Below, in pieces: positions 27,761 through 37,700 of a stretch of DNA of 64,000 nt. The DNA comes from Croceivirga lutea (GTDB lineage: Bacteria > Bacteroidota > Bacteroidia > Flavobacteriales > Flavobacteriaceae): contig NZ_JACJUK010000008.1 of NCBI RefSeq assembly GCF_014235875.1, positions 1 through 64,000 of the forward strand, in the 5' to 3' direction. Below the pieces are notes generated by a model. It made no database searches and had not been told where the DNA came from. It saw only the letters and a list, made by a program, of their open reading frames with translations. How positions within the stretch are numbered: position 1 is the stretch's first letter; every line of letters begins with the position of its first letter. The translations under genes were made by a program, and so were the position numbers.

Positions 27761-28724
27761 TCTATTTACCTATCCTTTAGTTTTTCTTCTTCTAATACTT
27801 TTTTCAAGAATCTATATTGTTTTAGCAAAAAAGTATAACATAGTAGACATTCCGAATGAAAGAAGTTCACACACCACAATAATTACAAGGGGCGGTGGAA
27901 TTTTATTTATTTTGGGGTTGTTACTCTATTTTGGGATTTCGTTTTTCAACTATCCATATTTTATATCAAGTGCTTTTTTTTTAGCCATTATTAGTTTTAT
28001 TGATGACTTAAAAAGTTTATCTGTAAAACAACGATTACCTATTCAATTTATAGCTATTTTTTTTACATTATTTGAGATAAATAATACCGTCTCAATTCCA
28101 ATAGTAGTAATTATAGCCTTAGTATTTGTTGGTGTTGTAGCTATTAATTTTTTCAACTTTATTGATGGTATTAATGGTATGTTAGGTCTTTACAGCTTAT
28201 CTGTCATAAGCTTAATTCAGATACTAAACAGCGTAGAAAAAATTATTGATGAAACGCTTATTTACACCCTAATTTTAAGTTTAATTGTTTTTGGTTATTA
28301 CAATTTTAGAAAAAGGGCTTTGTTTTTTTCTGGAGATGTAGGGAGTATGGTAATGGGTTTAACTATTTTCTTTTTAATTAGCTATTTAATTATAGCCTTA
28401 GAAGCACCAGTACTTATATTATTTGTAATAGTGTATTTAACAGATACTGGTGGCACCGTAATTAAAAGACTCCTAGAGAAAAAGAATATTCTTAAACCAC
28501 ATAGAGAGCATATTTATGAACAATTAGCTAATGAGGTTGAAATTCCGCATTTAAAGATTTCAATAATTTATGCGCTACTACAATTTGCTTTTGGAGTAGT
28601 AGCATTAGCACTCTACAACAAAGAGTTAAGTGTACAGTTACTTGTTGTTTTTATAATGATTTTGATTATGGGTATTGTCTACCTGGTGTTAATCAACTAT
28701 TTTAAAAAATATTTAGAACAGTAA
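27747..28724 (+). CDS. Polyprenyl-phosphate sugar-1-phosphate transferase (WecA/WbpL/MraY family), TTG start
   Basis: 325 residues with about 10-11 membrane helices. Family signatures in order: PNERSSHTTIITRGGG (about 37-52), ISFIDDLKS, FFNFIDGINGM and SGDVGSMVMG, then HREHIYEQL in the last cytoplasmic loop. It moves a HexNAc-1-phosphate (GlcNAc, QuiNAc, FucNAc or an amino derivative) onto undecaprenyl phosphate and so starts a repeat unit. No ATG precedes the first helix or the PNERSSH motif; the start is TTG at 27747 (or 27750), inside the end of the preceding gene, which implies translational coupling. It is one of two priming enzymes in the window. Confidence 0.9.
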   Translation: MLTNNLFTYPLVFLLLILFSRIYIVLAKKYNIVDIPNERSSHTTIITRGGGILFILGLLLYFGISFFNYPYFISSAFFLAIISFIDDLKSLSVKQRLPIQFIAIFFTLFEINNTVSIPIVVIIALVFVGVVAINFFNFIDGINGMLGLYSLSVISLIQILNSVEKIIDETLIYTLILSLIVFGYYNFRKRALFFSGDVGSMVMGLTIFFLISYLIIALEAPVLILFVIVYLTDTGGTVIKRLLEKKNILKPHREHIYEQLANEVEIPHLKISIIYALLQFAFGVVALALYNKELSVQLLVVFIMILIMGIVYLVLINYFKKYLEQ

Positions 28725-28731
28725 AACACAA

Positions 28732-31104
28732 TTATCCAAACACTTGATACCACTTTTTAGGTTTAGCACCGTAACCGTAACCATATTTACCTGCATAACC
28801 AAGATTAGAGTTTTTAACATCGTTAACTACAAATGCTAAGCCATTAATCTTACCTTCTCTTTGTAGTCGTATTGGATAATCTACAACGCTAGTTTCAGAA
28901 ACACCTGCTCTTGTTACATAAATGGTATGATTTACATAAGGTGAAATTAATAACGTATCCGTAACTAGCATCAACGGTGCTGTATCTAATAATACGTAAT
29001 CATATAAATCTGAAACTTGAGAAAGTAGAGCACGTAACCTATCTCGCATTAAAAGCTCAGAAGGGTTAGGTAAGATTTTTCCAGAATAAATCACATCTAA
29101 TTTTGCTTCATCAATGTTTATTTTATTGACTAAATCACTCAATTCTAAAGACGTGTCTTGAAGATATTCTGACAAACCGTATTCATAATCCTTTGATTTT
29201 GACGAACTTTTTTTACTAGACGAACTTTCGTTAAAATATTGATACATTTTAGGGTTTCTAATGTCAGCACCAACTAAAAGAACACGTTTACCAGCCGTTG
29301 CAAGAATTTTAGCTAAGTTGGTAGATAAAAAAGTCTTACCTTCTCCTGAAACACTAGATGTAATCAATACAACATTATTGTGTTTTCCAGTCTTAGATTT
29401 AATTAGATAATCAAGATTGGTTCTCAATATCCTGAGTGATTCACCAAGTACAGACCTATCATCTTGACCCACAATTTTTCTAGATTTACCATTTAACTTG
29501 GGCAGCTCGGCCAGTATAGGGTAATCTGTTACTCTTTGTTCTAAAGTAGATTTATTATGAATTTTGTTATCTAAATTGTGTTGTAGGTATAAAACACTAA
29601 ATGGTAATAAAAACCCAACAATACAACTAGCCAGATAAATTTTTAATCTGTTAGGTGATATGGGATCTTTGCTTTCTAAATAAGCAGCATCAATTACCTT
29701 TGATTTAGGTGAAGCAGAAGCTAAGGCAACCTGAGATTCTTCCCGTTTTTGTAATAAATACAAGTATAGTGACTCTGTTGTTTCCTGCTTTCTAGTTATA
29801 TCTCTTAACGCTCTTTGATTTGTTGGAGCTGAATAGATTCGAGACTGTATACTAGATTGTCTACTACCTAAATTATTAACCTGTAGGGTTAAATTATTCT
29901 CTATATTATTTAAACTAGACTGTAAGCTTCTTTTTAAACCGCTAAGTTGTTCATCAATATTGACAATCATTGGGTTCTTTTCGTTCGAGCTTTTTAACAA
30001 TCTATTACGTTCCTGAACTAATTGATTGTATTTTGAAGTTGTATTTGCAATAGAAGCATCATTTAAACCAATATTTGATGGCAAAACATCATACCCACCT
30101 TGGTTATCAACCATATTTTTCATAGATGAAGCTACCGCCAATTGTGTTTGTGCATTTTGCAGTTCTTGTTGCGTAGCTGCTCCTAAATTGATATTTACAT
30201 CTGCCTGAGAGGCAATATTAGTAATACCTCTTCTCGTCATAAATTCTTGAGCACTTTGGTCTACATTAGAAAGATTAGAGGCAATATCATTTATTCTATC
30301 ATTAATAAAGGTGAACGTTTTGTCTGCAATTTCTTTTTTATCATTTATTGCATTTGCGTTGTAGACCCTAATTAATTCATTTAAAATGTTAATTGCCTTT
30401 TGAGGAACTGCTTCTTCTAAAACTAGATTTATTACTTTAGAATCTTCTTCTATTGTGCCAATTTTTACTGCTTCTTTATAATATTGTGCAACCTTAGCTA
30501 AAGGAAGTATAGATACTTTTATTACTTGATTTTTATATTCGTTAAAATAGTCTAGATTAGGAGTTACAATTATTTCACCAATTTTTGTCTTAATTGTTTT
30601 CCCAAATGCCATTTTAGTAAAGTCATTATTCTCATCTTCACTGTAACCAAAACTATTATCAGAATTTAAGTTTACGTAAAAAGAAAACTCAGAATCATAA
30701 ATAATTGAATCTGCTTCTAATAAATTTACACTGATAGGAGTATCAACATAAACTTCACTTTCTTTAACATCTCCAATTACTTTAAAATTAACATTTAGTT
30801 TTAAATTTTTTGCTACTTCTAAAAAATTAGATCTACTAGATAGAACTGAAATTTCATCCTCAACTGCATTTTGTTTTCCTCCTAAAAAATCTAATTCTGT
30901 AAAAACTGCCAATTCAGGAGAAGCTCCTTTTTCTTCGAGTATTTGAATTTGTCCTTTAATTGAATATTTTGGGGTGGCATACCTATTGTAAATCTTAGCA
31001 AGTGCTAGGAAAACAAATAGTGATAGCGCAAACCAATACCACTTTTTTAAAAGTAATTTTACTATACCATTTAAATCAAGATCAATGTTTTTATTATCTG
31101 ACAT
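28732..31104 (-). CDS. Second polysaccharide co-polymerase / tyrosine autokinase (Wzc-like)
   Basis: 790 residues, same architecture as the protein at 3751-6156 and clearly paralogous throughout. The Wzz domain has membrane helices near residues 20-40 and 490-510, with a coiled-coil periplasmic region between them. The kinase has Walker A SSVSGEGKT, Walker A' LLVGADIRNP (again Gly in place of the first aspartate), Walker B VLLDTAP and tyrosine tail GKYGYGYG. A poly-serine/lysine stretch (ESSSSKKSSSKSKDYEYG) lies after Walker A' and is not in the first copy. It probably controls length or export of the polymer made by one of the two assembly systems. It ends 7 bp from the convergent priming-transferase gene. 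Confidence 0.92.
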   Translation of the reverse strand: MSDNKNIDLDLNGIVKLLLKKWYWFALSLFVFLALAKIYNRYATPKYSIKGQIQILEEKGASPELAVFTELDFLGGKQNAVEDEISVLSSRSNFLEVAKNLKLNVNFKVIGDVKESEVYVDTPISVNLLEADSIIYDSEFSFYVNLNSDNSFGYSEDENNDFTKMAFGKTIKTKIGEIIVTPNLDYFNEYKNQVIKVSILPLAKVAQYYKEAVKIGTIEEDSKVINLVLEEAVPQKAINILNELIRVYNANAINDKKEIADKTFTFINDRINDIASNLSNVDQSAQEFMTRRGITNIASQADVNINLGAATQQELQNAQTQLAVASSMKNMVDNQGGYDVLPSNIGLNDASIANTTSKYNQLVQERNRLLKSSNEKNPMIVNIDEQLSGLKRSLQSSLNNIENNLTLQVNNLGSRQSSIQSRIYSAPTNQRALRDITRKQETTESLYLYLLQKREESQVALASASPKSKVIDAAYLESKDPISPNRLKIYLASCIVGFLLPFSVLYLQHNLDNKIHNKSTLEQRVTDYPILAELPKLNGKSRKIVGQDDRSVLGESLRILRTNLDYLIKSKTGKHNNVVLITSSVSGEGKTFLSTNLAKILATAGKRVLLVGADIRNPKMYQYFNESSSSKKSSSKSKDYEYGLSEYLQDTSLELSDLVNKINIDEAKLDVIYSGKILPNPSELLMRDRLRALLSQVSDLYDYVLLDTAPLMLVTDTLLISPYVNHTIYVTRAGVSETSVVDYPIRLQREGKINGLAFVVNDVKNSNLGYAGKYGYGYGAKPKKWYQVFG

Positions 31105-31159
31105 TTGAGATGATGTGTTTTTTATTTTGAAGTATGAATATCTCGAAAGAGTAAGGTAA

Positions 31160-33046
31160 TTATCTAAGTGGAATAATTCCTCCTTGGTTTACATTTTTAG
31201 TTCGCAAGTTATAAAGATTCTGCCATTGTCCAGGTTTAAATTCCTGTATCAATTTAAAAATTTCATTATAACTCTCTGTATTTAGTACTATATTTAAACA
31301 TAAACTCTCAATTATTTGCTGAATTTCTTCAGGAGATTTAGTATTTGAAATTACCACTTTTTCAATTGGAGGCTTTTGAAATACTTTATTTTCAAGTGAG
31401 CTTGAATAATTTTCATTCATGAACTGTGCTTTCTTCTTTTTGGATTTAAAATTAAACTGATTGTATTCTTCACCAGAATAGATTTTGATTAGGTTAATCA
31501 ATAATTCTGTGTTAATCTCCATTCCCAAATTGGAATTTACAATGCCACCTAAATTCTTAGCACTAGAAGCACAATAAATCAACGTGTTTGCAACGTCTTG
31601 TCTATTAGTAAAAATTTTAGACAGTTCGTAACTACTTAAATCTATACTCCTCCCCGACTCTAACTGCCATTTTATATAACTAACAAATGAATTTTCAGAA
31701 TCAAATACCTTATTAAAACGTATAGAAGTAAAAATGTTCTTTTTTGAAAGTTCATTTAAAGTATCTAAATATATTTCTGATAAGCGTTTACTAACTTCAA
31801 TTGTTGTACCGGGTAATTCGGCTGAAATACTAGAACAAAACAAAAAGCTATCAACATTGTTGTCAAGTGCTAAATCAGCCAATTGTTTAGTTGCAAACAC
31901 ATTTTCTTTTAAAACATTAATAATATTGTTATCAAGAACATCAGGATTGTTATTACCTGCCGTGTGTAAAACAATATCAGGTTTGTAACTTTTAAAAATT
32001 CCTTTGAGCAATTTAGAGTCCTTGACGTCTCCGAGTTTAGATACAAATTCAAACTTCGAAATTCCTTCACAATATGTTGTAATATGATTTAATGCTGACT
32101 CAGAATTATCTAAAAGCAACAAATTACTCTCTATTCCTAAATTAGCAAGATTTTGAATAAACTGTGTCGCAATAGAACCACCTGCGCCCGTAACTAAAAT
32201 TTTCTTAGCACTAAGACCTTTTTTAATACTATTTGTAGAGTTTTCAATATTTAATTGTGGTGCTAAAATAGTTTCCAGCTTTATTTCTTCTAAATAAACT
32301 TGCTTTCCAGACTTACCTTCTTTTTTACCAACTAAAAAAACTGGTTTTGATAATTTTGAAATTTGTTCGAGACTAGAAAAAAACTGTTTTTGATTATCAA
32401 AAGAAACTTGAATAAGTATATCATCAATTACATTGTCTTCCAAGAAAGAAGGAGTTACTAATTTTTTTAAATCTTCGGATAAGGAAATTGAATCAATAAC
32501 ATTTTTATTAGCTTCTTTAAGTGAGTTTACAACTTTTTGAAACTCTGAAGAATTGCTATCCAAATCGTGCAATAGTAGTGAATTTGAAGAAACAACAAAC
32601 CAATCTTTTACACCTATTAATACGCTTTTATAGAGCTGTCGGGCTAGTAACAAAGCTCCAAAACTAACCACTGAATGAACTAATATAATGGAAAGAGGAA
32701 TTGAAAAATTTTCTTCAAAATTTAGCTTAGCATTTACAACCGCGAAAATTATAGTAAGAATGTTTGCAAGACAAATAGCATTAAAAATGCTGTAAACCTC
32801 CTTTAACTTATCAAAACGTACTAATCCTCTATAAATTCCAATAAGTAAGAATATTAACGAACTTATTGCAATTACGATAGGTAATTGAATAATTAAGTTA
32901 TGTTCATTTATTTCTGGAAAAATTTTTGCGCAAATCCAATAAGACAAAGCAAAGGATATACCAGTTAATACAATATCAATAATAAAAATTAAACCGATTG
33001 GGAAAAGCCGTTCTGGTATAATTCGTTTTTTAGTAGGTTGAGACAT
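31160..33046 (-). CDS. Degenerate CapD/WbpM-like membrane protein, probably not a dehydratase
   Basis: 628 residues, full length and uninterrupted. Four N-terminal helices and overall layout match the dehydratase at 7006-8943. However, the first Rossmann glycine motif is gone (WFVVSSNSLL where the paralogue has YGAGESG), the second is altered (TGAGGSIATQ at about 286-295), and the active-site STDK is replaced by SSIS (405-408), with Ile for the catalytic Met. Only the last lysine (VSK, 420) survives. Loss of the Asp-Lys pair argues against 4,6-dehydratase activity. It lies 55 bp upstream of the second autokinase. It could be a structural or regulatory partner of that kinase; this is inference. 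Confidence 0.85.
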   Translation of the reverse strand: MSQPTKKRIIPERLFPIGLIFIIDIVLTGISFALSYWICAKIFPEINEHNLIIQLPIVIAISSLIFLLIGIYRGLVRFDKLKEVYSIFNAICLANILTIIFAVVNAKLNFEENFSIPLSIILVHSVVSFGALLLARQLYKSVLIGVKDWFVVSSNSLLLHDLDSNSSEFQKVVNSLKEANKNVIDSISLSEDLKKLVTPSFLEDNVIDDILIQVSFDNQKQFFSSLEQISKLSKPVFLVGKKEGKSGKQVYLEEIKLETILAPQLNIENSTNSIKKGLSAKKILVTGAGGSIATQFIQNLANLGIESNLLLLDNSESALNHITTYCEGISKFEFVSKLGDVKDSKLLKGIFKSYKPDIVLHTAGNNNPDVLDNNIINVLKENVFATKQLADLALDNNVDSFLFCSSISAELPGTTIEVSKRLSEIYLDTLNELSKKNIFTSIRFNKVFDSENSFVSYIKWQLESGRSIDLSSYELSKIFTNRQDVANTLIYCASSAKNLGGIVNSNLGMEINTELLINLIKIYSGEEYNQFNFKSKKKKAQFMNENYSSSLENKVFQKPPIEKVVISNTKSPEEIQQIIESLCLNIVLNTESYNEIFKLIQEFKPGQWQNLYNLRTKNVNQGGIIPLR

Positions 33047-33247
33047 TTTCAGAACTTTGAAAACAAAATTAAATTAGTCAACACTATAACGCACTTATTT
33101 CTATATAATTTTCGTTGAACAAAATAAAATATCAGTTCTTTGAAGAAGAATTCAAAATATCACCTAGAAATTTTAAACTATCATAATCTTTAAACAGACA
33201 AAATAGATAGGCGAATTACACGTTTCTACATTTGAAATAATTAAATA
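33047..33247. promoter_or_regulatory. Divergent promoter region
   Basis: A 201-bp spacer between the minus-strand CapD-like/autokinase pair and the plus-strand WcaJ-like gene. On the plus strand TACATTTG at 33227-33234 matches the TAnnTTTG -7 element and would give a leader of only about 7 bases to the ATG at 33248. On the minus strand TAATTTTG at about 33064-33071 matches too, 18-25 bases from the ATG at 33046. No convincing -33 TTG was found for either. Otherwise AT-rich with no further structure seen. Confidence 0.35.
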
Positions 33248-34618
33248 ATGCCAAAAAAATCCATTTTAAGCACTTTAGAAAGAAAGTCAATTTTAATACT
33301 TGGAGACTTCGTAATCGCAGGATTTTCTTTAAAGAACTTTGTTTACAATGCTATTGATTATCAAGGTAGAGGAAGTCAAGAGACGGAATTAACCATCTTT
33401 TTCTTAGGATTTTTGTCTTATGCTATGATGGGGTATGTTTTAGATCATTACAATATTGAAAAGATAACTGATTCTAAAATTGTACCAAGGGTTAGAAGTG
33501 CGAGCGTAACGTTTGGTTTTGCAATTCTACTGATAATTATTACCACCATTTTATTTGATTTTGCGTATTGGAGAATACATCTTTTAATATTTATGTTCTT
33601 TTTCCCACTCCAAATTTTAATCTGGAGAGAATTATTTAATTACATATTCAAATTTGTTCCTACGACAAAAAACGTTCTTTACCTGTATGACGAATCCACA
33701 TCAGATAGTATACAAAACAATATTGAACTCATTAACGGAATAGATAAAAAAACCTACTATAATGTGGTTGAATATGTAATGAATCTTGATGAAATATCAA
33801 GCAATGGTAAAGATTTAAATGAACTGCATAACGTTGATTCTTGGATTATTAACACTAGAAATTATGATAATTTTTCAGAGAGCTTAGAAAGAAACTTGGT
33901 GAACACTATTTTATCTGGTAATGAGGTAATTACCTATACTTCTTTTTATGAAACTGTCTATGAAGCGCTTCCAATAACGTCTCATAACGACAGTATTTAT
34001 GAAATACTACAATTAAAAAATACAAAGATTAGATATATACAAAGTATCGTAAGTTTTAATTTTAATCTTATCTTAAGTATTGTTACAGGAGCTATTTTTT
34101 TCTCGGTTGTTCCCTTTGTTTTTATTCTTAATTTATTCTTTAATCGTGGTCCATTATTTTATACTCAATTACGGGTTGGTAAATATGGTAAAGAATACAA
34201 GATTTTTAAGTTTAGGTCTATGGTTGTCGATGCCGAATCTAAAGGTGCACAAATGGCAAAGAAAAATGACGCTAGAATAACTGCTTTTGGCAAAATACTT
34301 CGAAAATTTAGAATTGATGAATTACCTCAAATATTATCAGTTATTAGAGGAGATATGGTATTCATAGGCCCTAGGCCAGAACGAAAAGTTTTTGTTGATA
34401 AACTAAATGAAGTCACTCCTTTCTATAACGTAAGACATCTCGTTAAGCCGGGTATAACTGGCTGGGCACAAGTAAAATACAAGTATGGAGAAAATCTTCA
34501 AGACTCTATTCGCAAATTGGAGTATGACTTGTATTACATTAAAAATAAATCGGTATCCTTAGACATTAGAATTATCTTTAAAACGATGACCACAATTCTC
34601 TTTTCTAGAGGAGTTTAG
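33248..34618 (+). CDS. Polyprenyl glycosylphosphotransferase (WcaJ-like initiating sugar transferase)
   Basis: 456 residues. Four N-terminal helices (about 10-140) are followed by a soluble CoA-binding-like region, one further helix near 270-290, and the bacterial sugar transferase domain (about 285-456). That domain carries KFRSMVVDAE, the basic-acidic FRIDELPQ motif, GPRPER and KPGITGWAQV. It starts a repeat unit by moving hexose-1-phosphate (usually glucose or galactose) to undecaprenyl phosphate. It stands alone on its strand after a divergent promoter and ends 125 bp before the oxidase gene. It is the second priming enzyme after the WecA-like one at 27747. Confidence 0.92.
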   Translation: MPKKSILSTLERKSILILGDFVIAGFSLKNFVYNAIDYQGRGSQETELTIFFLGFLSYAMMGYVLDHYNIEKITDSKIVPRVRSASVTFGFAILLIIITTILFDFAYWRIHLLIFMFFFPLQILIWRELFNYIFKFVPTTKNVLYLYDESTSDSIQNNIELINGIDKKTYYNVVEYVMNLDEISSNGKDLNELHNVDSWIINTRNYDNFSESLERNLVNTILSGNEVITYTSFYETVYEALPITSHNDSIYEILQLKNTKIRYIQSIVSFNFNLILSIVTGAIFFSVVPFVFILNLFFNRGPLFYTQLRVGKYGKEYKIFKFRSMVVDAESKGAQMAKKNDARITAFGKILRKFRIDELPQILSVIRGDMVFIGPRPERKVFVDKLNEVTPFYNVRHLVKPGITGWAQVKYKYGENLQDSIRKLEYDLYYIKNKSVSLDIRIIFKTMTTILFSRGV

Positions 34619-34702
34619 AAGATTCTAAAATTTTTAGGGTGTCATTCACCGACAATTTTTGTTAATTAAACGTTTTAAGGTTTCCAATAGTCGACATTAA
34701 AT

Positions 34703-34710
34703 TACTTTTG
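34703..34710 (+). promoter_or_regulatory. -7 promoter box of the 34744 oxidase gene
   Basis: TACTTTTG matches TAnnTTTG exactly and lies 33 bases upstream of the ATG, giving a leader of about 27 bases. The same octamer precedes the operon starting at 10071. No -33 TTG was found at the expected spacing, so the call rests on the -7 box and position. Confidence 0.4.
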
Positions 34711-34743
34711 CCTTTCATATAGCCCCCAATTAATAAATACGCT

Positions 34744-37700
34744 ATGAGAACAAAAGGACTATACTACCTATTCCTACTATTTACATTTTTTAATCAAATT
34801 AATTTCACTTCTGCCCAAAGTAATGTAGAAGGCGAATGGAGTAATCCCATAAACATGGGTATCGTTCCTGTTGCAGTAGCCAACTTGCCAGACGGCAGAC
34901 TATTATGTTGGTCATCGCAGTTTAGAAACACCTTCATAGAAGCAGGTGATGGAGCAACATTTTCACAATATTTTGATTACCGTTTAAACAATGGTTTAGG
35001 TGGTGTTGATGGTGCTGAATTTACCATGAATACCGATCATGACATGTTTTGTCCAGGTATCAATAATCTACCAGACGGTAGGTTACTTTCTGCGGGTGGT
35101 ACTAGCAGTTCAAAAACAAGCATTTTTGATCCTTCTACCGGTTACTGGTCAGTAGCATCAGAGATGAATATACCAAGAGGTTATCAAGGTAACGTAACCA
35201 TGAGTGATGGTAATGTATTTACTGTTGGTGGATCATGGAGTCAAGGTGCTTCAAACAACGGTGGAAAAGATGCAGAAATTTGGTCACCAACAACGGGTTG
35301 GATTACACTCCCTGAAATTCAAGGTGATGATATTTATACTGGTAATGATTTAGCAACTGAAGAACAAGGGGTGTATCGTTCAGATAATCATGTTTGGTTA
35401 TGGCCTGCTCCAGATGCTCCTAACAAAATTTTTCATGCTGGTCCGAGTGAAGAAATGCATTGGATAGACCCGTTTGCTACTGACGCAAGTGGGAATTTGG
35501 TTGGTGAAATGTTAAATGCAGGTTTTAGACAAGACGCTGGAGAAACAGACGGTTATTCTATGAAAGGGAACACCGTAATGTATGATACTGGAAAAATTTT
35601 AAAAATTGGTGGTGCTACGCAATATGGTGTAGATTTTAACACAACTACCCTTGCTCGTTCAAATTCTTTTGAAATTGATTTAAATGGAGTTGTTTATGGT
35701 CAAAATCCAAATGTAACTTTTACTGGAAATATGGCTTATGAACGTATCTATCATAATAGTACGGTTTTACCAGACGGTAAAGTATTGGTTACAGGCGGTA
35801 GTACCGTTGCTGCTTTATTTAGCGATACTTATGCAGTTTTAGAAGCAGAATTGTTCGATCCAGAAGCTCCTGCTGGTAACAAATGGAGTACTGTTGGTGC
35901 TATGCAAGAAGCGCGCACCTATCATAGTGTAGCTATTTTGATGCCAGATGCTAGAGTATTTGTTGGTGGTGGAGGTCTTTGTGATGGTAGTAATCCTAAT
36001 TGTGAAAACCATTTTAATGCTGAAATATATAGCCCGCCCTATTTATTTGATACTAATGGCGATTTAGCTACAAGACCCGAAATAACTAATTTTACGGGAG
36101 GCAATTCAGTAGGAACTTATGGTGAAATAGTAGTTGATTACAATACAACACTTTCGCTAAGCACAGACGTTAATATATCAGAGTTTAGCTTAATCCGCTT
36201 TTCAGCAGCAACACATTCAACTAATAATGAGCAAAGAAGAATTTCTTTAACAGGCTCTGGTAATACATCTCACTCACTTTCGATTCCAGATAGAAATATT
36301 TTACCTCCTGGTTTTTATATGCTTTTCGCGATAGACAACAACGGGGTACCAAGTATTGCAGAAACTTTAAAAATTGGTGATGCGCTGCCTTTACCAATTG
36401 CGAACAATCCAAATCTTGTTTTAGAACTAAATTTTGATGAAACAAGTGGTATCAATGTCGCAGATTCTTCTGGAAACAATAATAATGGTACAATAGTACA
36501 AAGAGACGATAATGGTAATCCTGTTGCTGCTGTAGACCATCAATTTGTTTCGGGTTTATTTGGTAACGCAATTGAATTTGATGGTAAAGAATTTCAAAGT
36601 AATTCTATTATTGAAATGGATAATAGCAGCTCATTTCAAACTTTACAAGATAAGGTTACTATGAGTGCATGGGTTTATAGAGACATTGATGCTATTGTAC
36701 CAGAAGACAATAATAAAATTGCCAATGTTGCCGTATTTGCACATGACTATCCAACCAATTTCTTTGGTTTCCACAACTCACTTTACAAATGGTCTTTTCA
36801 AACTACTAACGGTTTTGTAAATGTATACTCAGGATATGCACCACTTGCCGGTTGGAATCATATAGCAGGCGTTTACAATGGTGAAACTTTAAAACTATAT
36901 GCCAATGGGGTACAAATAGGCCAAGGCAGTATCACAGGTAATTTAACTGGTCTTGCCGATGGTAGTGATTTTAGTAAAATGACAGTTTCTGGTTTTTACG
37001 ATGGTAATATTGATAATAATAGGATTTTACCAATCAAAGAATGGGGAAATGAAAGCGGAATCACAGATGAAGTTGATGGTCGAATAGATGATTTTAAAAT
37101 TTATAATGTAGCCCTAGGAGCTGAAGAAATCGCTAATATATTTAAAGAGGGCTTAGCCACTAACAATAGTGAGGTCCCTAATTGTGAAGGAAATTACCTA
37201 ACAGTTGAATATAAAATTGGCACTGGAAATTGGCAAACAAGTACAACAAATAGAATTGTAGCTAATGAAGGTGATGAAATTTTTATAAGAGCTAAAGATT
37301 TTAATGGTGAATATTTTATAACAACTTCTCAATATGACGGTCCAACTTTTAATACCGTAAACGACACAGATAAGTTAACAACTGAAGGTGCTTATCAAAT
37401 TGATACGTTTGTAAATGTTTCTTTAGCACCTTGGAATAATGCAGACCGTGGTAATGGTTTATTAGATTCTTCTAACAACGGATTTTTTGTATTAACAACA
37501 CCAGAAGGTTGTCCAACGGCCATTGAGTTAGAAGTTTTAGGAAGCTGTGACCCAGGTGATACCGAGATATTTGCTGAGTTTCAAATAAATGGGGTTTGGT
37601 GTGATAATCCTAATTCAGCATTCCCATGTGGTTCAGAAACCATTACAATTGATGAAGGCACAAAGCTGATAATAAGTGCAACTCCGAATAGCAATACTAA

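Noticed and set aside
31160-33046. Calling the second CapD-like gene a pseudogene
   Set aside because: Active-site residues are gone, but the ORF is full length without frameshifts and keeps its membrane helices, so it is listed as a CDS of altered function.
33248-34618. The 66-codon plus-strand ORF at 34080-34280
   Set aside because: It overlaps the WcaJ-like gene in another frame and has no supporting motif.
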